Below, in pieces: positions 33,581 through 41,990 of a DNA stretch of 64,000 nt; positions within the stretch are counted from its first letter, which is position 1; each line of letters starts with the position of its first letter. Both the position numbers and the translations under genes were made by a program. A model generated the notes under the pieces. The model was not told the DNA's origin. It made no database searches and worked only from the letters and a program-made list of their open reading frames with translations. Origin of the DNA: Pantoea sp. Ap-967 (GTDB lineage: Bacteria > Pseudomonadota > Gammaproteobacteria > Pseudomonadales > Pseudomonadaceae); the NCBI RefSeq assembly GCF_011752565.1, contig NZ_VWXK01000033.1, positions 1 to 64,000 on the forward strand, written 5' to 3'.

Positions 33581-34252
33581 ATGCGCGATTACCAGTGGCT
33601 GCATGAGTATTGCCTGAACCGCTTCGGCTCGGCCCAGGCACTGGAAGCGTTCCTGCCGCAGCCGCGCACCCCGGCGCAGCTGCGCGGCATTGGCGATGAT
33701 CGCTACCTGTCGACCCTGGCCCTGCGCGTGTTCCGTGCCGGGCTCAAGCACAGCCTGGTGGATGCCAAGTGGCCGGCTTTCGAGCAGGTGTTCTTCGGCT
33801 TCGACCCGGAGAAGGTGGTGCTGATGGGCGCCGAGCACCTGGAGCGGCTGATGCAGGACGAGCGCATCATCCGCCACCTGGGCAAGCTCAAGAGCGTGCC
33901 GCGCAATGCGCAGATGGTTCTGGACATCGCCAAGCAGCAGGGCAGTTTCGGCGCGTTCATCGCCGACTGGCCGGTGACCGATATCGTTGGGCTGTGGAAG
34001 TACCTGGCCAAGCATGGCAACCAGCTGGGTGGGTTGTCGGCGCCACGGTTCCTGCGCATGGTGGGCAAGGATACGTTCATTCCCACCGATGACATGGCGG
34101 CGGCGCTGATCGCGCAGAAGGTGATCGACAAGCAGCCCACCAGCCAGCGCGACCTGGCCCTGGTGCAGCAGGCGTTCAATCAATGGCACGAAGAGAGTGG
34201 GCGACCGCTGTGCCAGTTGTCGGTGATGCTGGCGCATACCGTCAACCATTGA
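33581..34252 (+). CDS. Tag-like DNA glycosylase family protein
   Basis: A 223-residue protein of the 3-methyladenine DNA glycosylase I fold: GFDPEKVVLMGAEHLERLMQDERIIRHLGKLKSVPRNAQ matches the helix-hairpin-helix core of Tag. It differs from Escherichia coli Tag in key places. The N-terminal MERC and C-terminal HxxxC zinc residues are absent, and the segment equivalent to LEGQQAGLSW reads LRVFRAGLKH, so the base-contacting glutamate and tryptophan are replaced. It may recognise another lesion or be inactive. It follows ttcA by four bases, so it is probably in the same operon. Confidence 0.82.
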   Translation: MRDYQWLHEYCLNRFGSAQALEAFLPQPRTPAQLRGIGDDRYLSTLALRVFRAGLKHSLVDAKWPAFEQVFFGFDPEKVVLMGAEHLERLMQDERIIRHLGKLKSVPRNAQMVLDIAKQQGSFGAFIADWPVTDIVGLWKYLAKHGNQLGGLSAPRFLRMVGKDTFIPTDDMAAALIAQKVIDKQPTSQRDLALVQQAFNQWHEESGRPLCQLSVMLAHTVNH

Positions 34253-34260
34253 ATCCGGCG

Positions 34261-34307
34261 TGGCCCATTCTCCCTGTAGGAGCGGGCTTGCCCCGCGAAT
34301 GGGCCGC
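34261..34307. repeat. REP element after the Tag-like gene
   Basis: TGGCCCATTC and GAATGGGCC flank a CTGTAGGAGCGGGCTTGCCCC core, giving a hairpin between convergent genes. Confidence 0.7.
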
Positions 34308-34323
34308 CAAGCGGCCCCCAACG

Positions 34324-34737
34324 TCAAAGCCCTTCGCCCGCCATACGCCGCTCGAACTGAAACTTCCAGCGCACATACAAAAGCCCGGCAATGAACAACC
34401 CCAGGCTCACCAGCACTTCAAGCCAGCCAAACACCGCCCGCCCCGGGTCGAACGCCGCCAGCACGCCCTTGATGAAATAGATGTTCACCACGAAACACGT
34501 CCAGGCATGCGCCCGCGCGCTGCCGCTCAGCATGCCCGGCAGCAACAGCAGCAGCGGCACCAGCTCGATCGCCAGAATCACCCCGACCCGCGCCCCATGC
34601 AGGTTGGCGAACCACAGGTTGTTCACCACCAGCAGCGCGATCAAGCCAAGGTAGAAGGCCAGGCTCAATGCCCGCGTCAGGCGCAGGCGCGGCGCCAGCC
34701 ATTGCAATGGCGGCAACACCTTGGGCTTTCTAGTCAC
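34324..34737 (-). CDS. DUF2069 family membrane protein
   Basis: A 137-residue inner-membrane protein with four hydrophobic helices: ALSLAFYLGLIALLVVNNLWF, VGVILAIELVPLLLLLPGML, AHAWTCFVVNIYFIKGVLAA and LEVLVSLGLFIAGLLYV. It matches the DUF2069 pattern; function is unknown. The best start is GTG 34737 (VTRKPKVLPPLQW), which overlaps the end of wrbA by eight bases; the longer frame runs inside wrbA. This implies translational coupling in an arsC-wrbA-DUF2069 operon. Confidence 0.82.
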   Translation of the reverse strand: MTRKPKVLPPLQWLAPRLRLTRALSLAFYLGLIALLVVNNLWFANLHGARVGVILAIELVPLLLLLPGMLSGSARAHAWTCFVVNIYFIKGVLAAFDPGRAVFGWLEVLVSLGLFIAGLLYVRWKFQFERRMAGEGL

Positions 34738-35335
34738 GCGCGGCCTCCAGGGCCTTGGCGGTGCTTGCCAGGCGTTGGCCCAGGGCACGGCACAGGGCGA
34801 TCTCGTGCGGGTCCAGTTCACGCTTGCCGTCGGCGCCGGCATGGTGGCTGGCGCCATACGGCGTGCCGCCGCCGCGGGTTTCCAGCAGCGCCGACTCGCT
34901 GTAGGGCAGGCCCATCACCAGCATGCCGTGGTGCATCAGCGGCAGCATCATCGACAGCAGGGTGGTTTCCTGGCCGCCGTGCAGGCTGGCGGTGGAAGTG
35001 AATACCCCCGCGGGCTTGCCAACCAACTCGCCCCCCAGCCACAGGCTGCTGGTGCCGTCGAGGAAGTATTTCAACGGCGCTGCCATGTTGCCAAAGCGCG
35101 TTGGGCTACCCAGCACCAGGCCGGCGCAGTGGCGCAGGTCGTCGAGGGTCGCGTACAGCGCGCCGCTGGTGGGGATGTCCGGGGCCACCGCTTCACATTC
35201 GGTGGAAATGGCCGGCACCGTGCGCAGGCGTGCTTCCAGGCCGGCCAGCTCGATGCCGCGGGCAATGTGCCGGGCCATCTCGCTGGTGGCGCCGTGGCGG
35301 CTGTAATACAGCACCAGGATGTACGGCGCACTCAC
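34730..35335 (-). CDS. wrbA: NAD(P)H:quinone oxidoreductase WrbA
   Basis: A 201-residue flavodoxin-like protein. The FMN phosphate loop is YYSRHGATSEMA near the N-terminus; GSPTRFGNMAAPLKYFLDGT and STASLHGGQETTLLSMM are WrbA signatures. It performs two-electron reduction of quinones in the cytosol. The start is GTG 35335, which overlaps the arsC stop (GTGA). Its own stop overlaps the downstream DUF2069 start. The whole set appears co-transcribed. Confidence 0.94.
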   Translation of the reverse strand: MSAPYILVLYYSRHGATSEMARHIARGIELAGLEARLRTVPAISTECEAVAPDIPTSGALYATLDDLRHCAGLVLGSPTRFGNMAAPLKYFLDGTSSLWLGGELVGKPAGVFTSTASLHGGQETTLLSMMLPLMHHGMLVMGLPYSESALLETRGGGTPYGASHHAGADGKRELDPHEIALCRALGQRLASTAKALEAARD

Positions 35336-35685
35336 GGCAGGATCTCCAGCACCTTCTCGGGTGGGCGGCCGATCACGGCCTTGTCACCGGCGACCAGGAT
35401 CGGCCGTTCGATCAGCTTGGGGTGCTGGGCCATGGCGTCGATCAGCTGCGCATCGGTGAGTGCCGGGTTGGCCAGTTCCAGGGCCTTGTATTCGTCTTCA
35501 CCGCTGCGCAGCAGTTGGCGCGGGGTGATGCCCAGCTTGCCGAGCAAGGCCTTGAGGGTAGCGGCGTCGGGCGGGGTTTCCAGGTAGCGCACGATGGTCG
35601 GCGCCAGGCCGCGTTGTTCAAGCAGTTCCAGCGCGCCGCGGGATTTCGAGCAGCGCGGGTTATGATAGAGCGTCAAGTCAGTCAT
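35332..35685 (-). CDS. arsC: Arsenate reductase (glutaredoxin-type) family protein
   Basis: A 117-residue ArsC/YfgD-type protein. The catalytic cysteine is in HNPRCSKSRGALELL at about residue 12, with PILVAGDKAVIGRPPEKVLEIL at the C-terminus, including the family's arginine. It may reduce arsenate with glutathione/glutaredoxin, but solitary chromosomal copies outside ars operons may have another role. ATG 35685. It heads the arsC-wrbA-DUF2069 operon, with no other ars genes nearby. Confidence 0.88.
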   Translation of the reverse strand: MTDLTLYHNPRCSKSRGALELLEQRGLAPTIVRYLETPPDAATLKALLGKLGITPRQLLRSGEDEYKALELANPALTDAQLIDAMAQHPKLIERPILVAGDKAVIGRPPEKVLEILP

Positions 35686-35770
35686 GTCGGGTCGCATCCA
35701 GCTGGGTGTGGCGGCTATTCTAACCGCAGCGACTGACCTATTTGCTTGAAACTTCGAGAAGGATTGACCC

Positions 35771-36235
35771 ATGGCAAGGCGTCTGGCAGCAGTACTGGCC
35801 ATCACCGCGAGCCTGTTGCTCGGTGGTTGCGGTGCCGATTACGGCATGGACCAAGATGGCAAGACGGTAAAGGCAGAACAGATCGATGGGCACTGGGTGG
35901 TGCTCAATTATTGGGCGGAGTGGTGCGGGCCGTGCCGCACCGAGGTGCCGGAACTGAACCAGGCGGCCAAGCAGTGGGCGGCCGAGGGCATCAAGGTGGT
36001 GGGGGTGAATTTCGATGGCCTGCAAGGGCCGGAGCTCAAGCAGGCGGCCGATGCGTTGGGCATCGGGTTCACCGTGCTGGCCCAGGACCCGGCCGAACGC
36101 TATGAGCTGCCACGCAGCGAGGCCTTGCCGGTGACCTACATCATCGATGACAAAGGCAAGGTGCGCGAGCAACTGATGGGCGAGCAAACCCTGGAAGGGC
36201 TGCAGGCCAAGATCAAGGCCCTCAAGGGCGCCTGA
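35771..36235 (+). CDS. TlpA-family thioredoxin-like lipoprotein
   Basis: A 154-residue protein with a lipoprotein signal (MARRLAAVLAITASLLLGGC; lipidated cysteine 20). A thioredoxin fold follows, with active site WAEWCGPCRTEVPEL at about residues 48-62 and the cis-proline EALPVTYIID. It is therefore a periplasm-facing thiol-disulfide oxidoreductase, likely reducing. AAGGA precedes ATG 35771. It is divergent from arsC, and a hairpin follows its stop. Confidence 0.92.
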   Translation: MARRLAAVLAITASLLLGGCGADYGMDQDGKTVKAEQIDGHWVVLNYWAEWCGPCRTEVPELNQAAKQWAAEGIKVVGVNFDGLQGPELKQAADALGIGFTVLAQDPAERYELPRSEALPVTYIIDDKGKVREQLMGEQTLEGLQAKIKALKGA

Positions 36236-36240
36236 CCCAC

Positions 36241-36261
36241 TTGGGCCGCTTTGCGGCCCAA
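36241..36261. terminator. Hairpin between convergent genes
   Basis: A 9-bp stem TTGGGCCGC/GCGGCCCAA with a 3-base loop, 5 bases after the TlpA-type stop. There is no T tract, so termination is only suggested. Confidence 0.45.
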
Positions 36262-36268
36262 ATCGCCT

Positions 36269-36673
36269 TCAGCCTTCTTCAGGCCAGAACCGCAGTGGCT
36301 TGCCCTCGGCGGGCCAGAAGCGCAATTGCTCGGTCTTCGACACATCCCAGCGCTGCACCGTCTCCAGCGCCTGCAGGAAGCGTTTTTCCTGCTCCATCAA
36401 CGCCGGCGCGCACAACTTGCGGGTTTTGCCGACCTTGCCGAAGCTCAGTTGCTCGCCATCGAGCGTGTAGGGCGCGAACCAGTGGTTGCAGCCGGCATTG
36501 CCATAGGCGCGGCCATCGCTGGCCAGGGTCAGGGTCAGGTGGCTGTAGTCGATCAGCGGGCGTTCGCCGATCCACTCCAGCACATAGCTGCGCTCCTGTT
36601 CGAGCTTGGACGGTTCGGCGGCGCAGCCGAGCAGGCCGCTGGCAACCAGCAGGCCGGTCAGCAGATGCTTCAC
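36269..36673 (-). CDS. META domain lipoprotein
   Basis: A 134-residue lipoprotein: starting from GTG 36673, the signal VKHLLTGLLVASGLLGC has a lipobox LLGC. The mature part matches the META/HslJ-like domain, with LTLTLASDGRAYGNAGCNHWFAPYTLDGEQLSF at about residues 50-80. HslJ-type proteins are linked to novobiocin tolerance and envelope stress, but this member is uncharacterised. The GTG start overlaps the stop of the upstream gene by four bases. Confidence 0.85.
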   Translation of the reverse strand: MKHLLTGLLVASGLLGCAAEPSKLEQERSYVLEWIGERPLIDYSHLTLTLASDGRAYGNAGCNHWFAPYTLDGEQLSFGKVGKTRKLCAPALMEQEKRFLQALETVQRWDVSKTEQLRFWPAEGKPLRFWPEEG

Positions 36674-37107
36674 TCGGCGCTCTCCTGGCAACGCGGGCAC
36701 AGGTGCTTGTCGCCACGGCTGGCCCAGCCCAGCTCGGCAACACGGGCGCTGGCGGCTGGCTGGCGGGCCTGCTTGCCGAGCTTGGCGTCCACCGCGAACT
36801 CGAAGTCCAGCACCGCGTCGCAGCTGTCGCACTCAACTTTCCAGGTGAGGATTTCCAGCTCGTTGAACACCGGGCCACTGGCCACGGCAACCCACTGGCC
36901 ACGCGGGTTGATCAGGTGGCGCACGCTCTCCACGGTCAGGCGCATGGCCAGGTCCTTGCTGCCCTTGAGGGTCACTACCAGGACATCGCCCTTGTGCATC
37001 GAGCCACCGTTGCCGGTGACCTGGTAACGGCCCGGCAGCAGGGCGCGGCACTCGATCAGGGTGTGTTGCGGGTTGAAAAGGGTGTAGCGGAAATCGTGCT
37101 CGACCAT
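36670..37107 (-). CDS. Conserved hypothetical protein with two CxxC pairs
   Basis: A 145-residue cytosolic protein. Two cysteine pairs, KVECDSCDAV at about residue 93 and HLCPRCQESAE at the C-terminus, could form one zinc site. The N-terminal 80 residues are beta-rich (LLPGRYQVTGNGGSMHKGDVLVVTLKG) and end with MRLTVESVRHLINPRGQW. I do not recognise a named family. GGAGG precedes ATG 37107. Its stop overlaps the GTG start of the META lipoprotein, so the pair is co-translated. Confidence 0.8.
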   Translation of the reverse strand: MVEHDFRYTLFNPQHTLIECRALLPGRYQVTGNGGSMHKGDVLVVTLKGSKDLAMRLTVESVRHLINPRGQWVAVASGPVFNELEILTWKVECDSCDAVLDFEFAVDAKLGKQARQPAASARVAELGWASRGDKHLCPRCQESAE

Positions 37108-37138
37108 GGGTCCTCCAGAAATGCCGCGTATCCTAGCA

Positions 37139-38128
37139 TCAACCGCTGACCAGATTCTGCGGATTGCCCGCCGCCCAGCGGATGATGTTGTCCAGCGTGG
37201 TGCTGGCGATCGCGGCCAGTGCTTCCTGGGTCAGGAAGGCCTGGTGGGCGGTGATGATCACGTTGGGGAAGGTCAGCAACCGGGCCAGGACGTCGTCCTG
37301 CAGCGGCTGGTCGGAACGGTCCTCGAAGAACAGCTGGGCTTCCTCTTCATACACATCCAGGCCCAGGTAGCCGAGCTGGCCGCTTTTCAGCGCGTCGATC
37401 AGCGCCGGGGTGTCGACCAGCGCGCCGCGGCCGGTGTTGATCAGCATGGCGCCGGGCTGAAGCTGGGCCAGGCTTTGCGCATTGATCAGGTGCCGGGTGT
37501 GCTCGGTGAGCGGGCAGTGCAGGCTGATGATGCGCGCTTGCTGCAGCAGCTCGGGCAGCGGCAGGTAGCGGGCGCCGAGGGCCAGCAGTTGCGGGTTGGG
37601 GTAGGGGTCGTAGGCCAGCAGCTGGCAGCCGAAGCCGGCCATGATCCGGGCGAAGGCCTCGCCGATCTGCCCGGTGCCGATCACGCCGACGGTTTTGCCG
37701 TGCAGGTCGAAGCCGGTCAGCCCGTGCAAGGTGAAGTCGCCTTCGCGGGTGCGGTTGTAGGCCCGGTGCAGGCGCCGGTTCAGCGCCAGGATCAGCGCCA
37801 CGGCGTGCTCGGCCACGGCGTGCGGCGAATAGGCGGGCACCCTTACCACGCTAAGGCCCAGGCGCTTGGCGGCAGCCAGGTCGACATGGTTGTAGCCGGC
37901 CGAACGCAGGGCGATCAGGCGCGTGCCACCGGCGGCCAGGTGTTGTAGCACCTGGGCGTCGAGTTCGTCGTTGATGAAGGCGCAGACCACCTCGAAGCCC
38001 TGGGCCAGGGCGGCGGTGCCCGGGGTCAGGCGGGCGGGCTGGAAGTGCAGTTCCAGGGCGCTGGCCTGGGCGGCTTGGGTGAAGCTTTCCTGGTCGTAGT
38101 GCTGGCTGCTGAACAACAGGGCGCGCAT
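37139..38128 (-). CDS. ldhA: D-2-hydroxyacid dehydrogenase (D-lactate dehydrogenase type)
   Basis: A 329-residue NAD-dependent dehydrogenase. The Rossmann motif VGVIGTGQIGEAFARIM lies at about 147-163, the catalytic arginine in INTGRGALVDTPALIDALK, and the histidine in ITAHQAFLTQEALAAIA near the C-terminus. It is closest to the fermentative D-lactate dehydrogenase branch, converting pyruvate and D-lactate. It stands between a REP-rich spacer (toward gacS) and the CxxC-pair gene, on the minus strand. Confidence 0.92.
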   Translation of the reverse strand: MRALLFSSQHYDQESFTQAAQASALELHFQPARLTPGTAALAQGFEVVCAFINDELDAQVLQHLAAGGTRLIALRSAGYNHVDLAAAKRLGLSVVRVPAYSPHAVAEHAVALILALNRRLHRAYNRTREGDFTLHGLTGFDLHGKTVGVIGTGQIGEAFARIMAGFGCQLLAYDPYPNPQLLALGARYLPLPELLQQARIISLHCPLTEHTRHLINAQSLAQLQPGAMLINTGRGALVDTPALIDALKSGQLGYLGLDVYEEEAQLFFEDRSDQPLQDDVLARLLTFPNVIITAHQAFLTQEALAAIASTTLDNIIRWAAGNPQNLVSG

Positions 38129-38158
38129 GGTGGGGGTCCTTTTAGATCAGGCGTTGGT

Positions 38159-38280
38159 GAGCGATTGCGCGCCGCTGCGCGGCGCATCGCGAGCTCTGCT
38201 CGCTCCTACCAAGGCGGTGGCGGGTCAGAATCGGTAGGAGCGAGCGAAGCTCGCGATGCGCCGCACAGCGGCGCTCGATC
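38159..38280. repeat. REP pair between gacS and ldhA
   Basis: GAGCGATTGCGCGCCGCTGC...CTCGCTCCTACC and the reverse unit GGTAGGAGCGAGCGAAGCTC...GCGCTCGATC. This is the AGCGAGC flavour of REP. Confidence 0.75.
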
Positions 38281-38317
38281 TCACAGGCGCCACATCCCTC
38301 AAACCGCGCCCAAACGC

Positions 38318-41077
38318 TCACGCGCTCAACCGTGCCTGGGCCGCCAGGCGGTTGATGGCGGCATCCAGCTCATCCAGCGCCTGCTGCGCCTGCGGATTCT
38401 CCTGCTTGAGCAATGTCTCGCTGCGCTGGCACGCCGCGCGCAACTGCGGCACGCCGCAATAGCGCGAAGCCCCATTCAACCGGTGCACCTGTTCGATCAG
38501 GGTAGTGCGGTCCTCGGCCTCCCGCGCGGCCTGAATCGCCCTGCGGTCGCTTTCCAGCGATGCCAGCAACATCGCCAGCATGTCCGCCGCAAGGTCCGGC
38601 TTGCCAGCCGCCAGGCGCAACCCTTCGTCCGCGTCGAGCACCGGCAGCTCGTGGCCTTCGTCCTGCAACTCGGTGGCCTGCTCCAACGGCGCCGCTCCCA
38701 AGCTCAAACCGGTCCACTTCATCACCACCTGGGCCAGCTGGCGCTCGCTGATCGGCTTGGTCAGGTAATCATCCATGCCGCTGTGCAGCAACGCCCGCTT
38801 CTCGTTGGCCATGGCATGGGCGGTGAGCGCAACGATCGGCAGCGGGCTGCTGCTCTGGGTGTTTTCCCACAAACGAATTTGCTCGGTGCAGGCACGCCCG
38901 TCCATGCCCGGCATTTGCACGTCCATCAGCACCAGGTCGAAGGGCTCGGCCTGCACCGCCTGCACGGCGGTGTAGCCATTGTCGACCGCCACCACCTCGG
39001 CGCCGAGGTCTTCCAGCAAGGTCTGCACCAGCAGCAGGTTGGCGGCGTTGTCGTCGACGCACAGAATTCTCGCCCGGCGCTCGCCGCCGTGGTTGTGCCC
39101 CGGCTCGCCCAGCTGGCGGCGCGGCTGCACCAGCTCCAGCAGCAGGCGGCGCAGCTTGCGCGTGCAGGTCGGCTTGGACAGCAGCTGGCCATGGCCATTG
39201 GGCAGGAAGGGGTGGTACAGCGCCTGCTCGGTGGTTGGGCACAGCACCACGCACTGGCAATTGAAGCGCTCCAGTTGCTGGTGGTACTGGCCAAGCTGCT
39301 CGGGCGAGAGGTTGCCCAAGTGGGCCCCGAGCACGGCGAACTCGAACGGCATGCCGGCCTGGAACCCGGCCTGCACGCCTTGTAGCAGTTGGTCGAAGGT
39401 GGCGAACAGGCTGACGCTCAGGCCGCAGTCCTCCAGTTGATGCTCCAGGGCCTGGCGCGCCAGTTCATGGCCGTCGACGATGGCGGCGCGGCGGCCCAGC
39501 AGCGCCTGCAGCGGCTGGTCGTCGATGTCGTCGTGGGCCTTGGGCAGGCTCAGGCTGATCCAGAACTGCGAACCTTCGCCGGGTGTGCTGTCGACGCCGA
39601 TCTCACCGCCCATCTGCTCGATCAGGCGCTTGGAAATCACCAGCCCCAGGCCCGTGCCGCCTGGCTGGCGGGCCAGCGAGTTGTCGGCCTGGCTGAAGGC
39701 CTGGAACAGGGTACGCACATCCTGGGGCGACAGGCCGATGCCGGTGTCCTGCACGCTGATGCGCAGTTGCGCACTGTCTTCATGCTCGTCTTCAAGCATG
39801 GCGCGCACGACGATGGTGCCTTCACGGGTGAACTTGATCGCATTGCTCACCAGGTTGGTGAGGATCTGCTTGAGCCGCAACGGGTCGCCGATCAGCGACG
39901 ATGGCGTGTCGCGGTAGATCAGGCTGAGCAGTTCCAGCTGCTTGGCGTGGGCGGCGGGGGCGAGGATGGTCAGGGTGTCCTGAACCAGGTCGCGCAGGTT
40001 GAACGGAATGCTGTCGAGCACCAGCTTGCCGGCCTCGATCTTGGAGAAGTCGAGGATCTCGTTGATGATCCCCAGCAGGTTGTCGGCGGATTTTTCGATG
40101 GTGCTCAGGTAGTCCAGCTGCCGCGGGGTCATCTCGCTTTTCTGCAGCAGGTGGGTGAAGCCGAGGATACCGTTGAGCGGGGTGCGGATTTCATGGCTCA
40201 TGTTGGCCAGGAACTCCGACTTGATGCGGCTGGCCTCCAGGGCTTCCTTGCGCGCCATGTCCAGCTCGATGTTCTGGATCTCGATGGTTTCCAGGTTCTG
40301 GCGCACGTCCTCGGTGGCCTGGTCGATGCTGTGCTGCAGCTCCTCGTGGGCGCTGTGCAGGGTTTCGGCCATGCGGTTGATGCCACGGGCCAGCTCGTCC
40401 AGTTCATGGCTGCCCATGGCGGGCAGGCGTTCTTCCAGATGCCCGTCCTTGAGCTGGTTGACCGCGTGCTTGATGCGCGCGATCGGGTTGTTGATGGTGC
40501 GGCTCATGCGCATCGCCAGCAGACCGCTGAGGGCCAGGCAGGCGAGAATCAGCAGCACGCTGGTAAACAGGTTGCGGTAGCCACGCAGCAACATGCCATC
40601 GTGGGTCAGTTCGATCTCGACCCAACCCAACAGGCGCTCGGCCTCGGCGGGCACGGCGTCGGTGGCAAGGTCGCGGTGGTGGCCGAACACCGGCATCAGG
40701 TAGCGGGTGGCATCGTTGCTGGTGCGTTGCAGCAACTGGGTGCCGGTGCCGCCGCTGGGCGCCTGGTTGATCATGCTTGGGCCGGCGTGGGCCAGGCGGC
40801 TGCGGTCCGGGGCGAGGAAGGCCACCGCGCGCACGTCGGGCTGCTCCAGGGTTTGCGAGGCGATGCGTTCCAGCTGCGCCGGCGTCTGTTTGGCCAGGGC
40901 AGGGGCGGCCAGCGGCGCCAGCTGTTCGGCAATCATCTTGCCGCGTTGCAGCAACTGGGTGCGCAGCTGGTTCTGCTGCAGCCAGGTGAAGTAGCTGCCC
41001 AGCACCAGCGCCATCAGGCTGGCTGGCAGCAGCGCCAGCAACAGCACCCGGCTTCTGATTCCCAAACGATCGAGCAC
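38318..41077 (-). CDS. gacS: Hybrid sensor kinase GacS (BarA)
   Basis: A 919-residue tripartite kinase. TM1 is at about 10-32, a periplasmic loop to about 165, TM2 at about 170-190 and HAMP at about 192-245. The phosphoacceptor histidine is near 295 (FLANMSHEIRTPLNGILGF), followed by catalytic boxes (NLVSNAIKF, DTGIGLSPQD, GGTGLGLVISKRL). The receiver near 655-780 has VLMDVQMPGMDG, and the C-terminal Hpt domain has HRLNGASRYCG. It signals through GacA to the Rsm small RNAs controlling secondary metabolism. The start is GTG 41077, with GGAGG 5 bases upstream. Confidence 0.95.
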   Translation of the reverse strand: MLDRLGIRSRVLLLALLPASLMALVLGSYFTWLQQNQLRTQLLQRGKMIAEQLAPLAAPALAKQTPAQLERIASQTLEQPDVRAVAFLAPDRSRLAHAGPSMINQAPSGGTGTQLLQRTSNDATRYLMPVFGHHRDLATDAVPAEAERLLGWVEIELTHDGMLLRGYRNLFTSVLLILACLALSGLLAMRMSRTINNPIARIKHAVNQLKDGHLEERLPAMGSHELDELARGINRMAETLHSAHEELQHSIDQATEDVRQNLETIEIQNIELDMARKEALEASRIKSEFLANMSHEIRTPLNGILGFTHLLQKSEMTPRQLDYLSTIEKSADNLLGIINEILDFSKIEAGKLVLDSIPFNLRDLVQDTLTILAPAAHAKQLELLSLIYRDTPSSLIGDPLRLKQILTNLVSNAIKFTREGTIVVRAMLEDEHEDSAQLRISVQDTGIGLSPQDVRTLFQAFSQADNSLARQPGGTGLGLVISKRLIEQMGGEIGVDSTPGEGSQFWISLSLPKAHDDIDDQPLQALLGRRAAIVDGHELARQALEHQLEDCGLSVSLFATFDQLLQGVQAGFQAGMPFEFAVLGAHLGNLSPEQLGQYHQQLERFNCQCVVLCPTTEQALYHPFLPNGHGQLLSKPTCTRKLRRLLLELVQPRRQLGEPGHNHGGERRARILCVDDNAANLLLVQTLLEDLGAEVVAVDNGYTAVQAVQAEPFDLVLMDVQMPGMDGRACTEQIRLWENTQSSSPLPIVALTAHAMANEKRALLHSGMDDYLTKPISERQLAQVVMKWTGLSLGAAPLEQATELQDEGHELPVLDADEGLRLAAGKPDLAADMLAMLLASLESDRRAIQAAREAEDRTTLIEQVHRLNGASRYCGVPQLRAACQRSETLLKQENPQAQQALDELDAAINRLAAQARLSA

Positions 41078-41270
41078 ACTCGCCTCCTGTGATGTGCCTG
41101 CATGCCGTCGGCGCAGCGACGGACCAAAGCGGAAAGTTACTCCGCTGGCGGTGCTATTGCACCCTTTGTCTGCCAATTGTTGATGCACTCGCGGCATTGG
41201 TCGTGGAGCGGTTGCCTGGAAACCGGGCATGCACAATAATCGCGCAACTGAGAATGGATGGCAGTTGCCA

Positions 41271-41987
41271 ATGAATCCTGTAACTAATCATACCTCCAGC
41301 ATCCTGGCCATCGAGGACGATCCGGTCCTGGGCGCCTACCTGCACGAAGAGCTGCAGCGCGGCGGGTTCCAGGTCACCTGGTGCCGCAATGGCCTGGACG
41401 GGCTGGAGACGGCCGGCCGCCAGGCGTTCGACGTGGTGCTGATGGACATCCTGCTGCCGGGCCTGAACGGCCTGGACGCCCTGGCCGTGTTGCGCCAGCG
41501 CAGCAGCACGCCGGTGATCCTGATGTCGGCGCTGGGGGCCGAGGCCGACCGTATCAGCGGCTTCCAGCGCGGCGCCGACGACTACCTGCCCAAGCCGTTC
41601 AGCATGGCCGAGCTGCAGGTGCGCATCGAGGCGATTCTGCGCCGGGTTGCCCTGGAGCGGCGCAACCAGCCGCTGCTGGATGCCACCAGCGACCAATTGC
41701 AGTTCGATGACGGCCTGTGCGATGTCAGCCTGGCCGGGCAGTGCGCGGGCCTGACGCCCAGCGAGTACCGCCTGCTCGACATCCTGCACCGCAACCTCGA
41801 CGAGGTGCTGAGCAAGGCCTTCCTTTACCAGCAGGTGCTGCAGCGCGGCTACTCGCGGCATGACCGCAGCCTCGACATGCACGTCAGCCAGATCCGCCGC
41901 AAGCTCAAGGGCATCGGTTACCACGAGCGGCAGGTGCGCACGGTGTGGGGCAAGGGCTACGTGCTCAGTGTCGGCGAGGCAGACTGA
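41271..41987 (+). CDS. OmpR-family response regulator
   Basis: A 238-residue regulator. The receiver has EDD near residue 13, the phosphoacceptor aspartate at about 59 (VVLMDILLPGLNGLD) and YLPKPFSMAEL. The winged helix contains LTPSEYRLLDILHRN and RSLDMHVSQIRRKLKG. ATG 41271 (MNPVTNHTSS) was chosen over ATG 41229. It is divergent from gacS, with start codons 193 bases apart, and followed by its kinase after 3 bases. The signal is unknown. Confidence 0.92.
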   Translation: MNPVTNHTSSILAIEDDPVLGAYLHEELQRGGFQVTWCRNGLDGLETAGRQAFDVVLMDILLPGLNGLDALAVLRQRSSTPVILMSALGAEADRISGFQRGADDYLPKPFSMAELQVRIEAILRRVALERRNQPLLDATSDQLQFDDGLCDVSLAGQCAGLTPSEYRLLDILHRNLDEVLSKAFLYQQVLQRGYSRHDRSLDMHVSQIRRKLKGIGYHERQVRTVWGKGYVLSVGEAD

Positions 41988-41990
41988 GCC

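Noticed and set aside
31260..34737. Anr/Fnr or Fur box upstream of ttcA
   Set aside because: No TTGAT-N4-ATCAA or Fur-like palindrome was found in the 32489-32751 spacer.
39389..41092. 567-codon plus-strand open frame over gacS
   Set aside because: Antisense to a gene with full kinase, receiver and Hpt motifs. Product is Gln/Val/Gly-biased.
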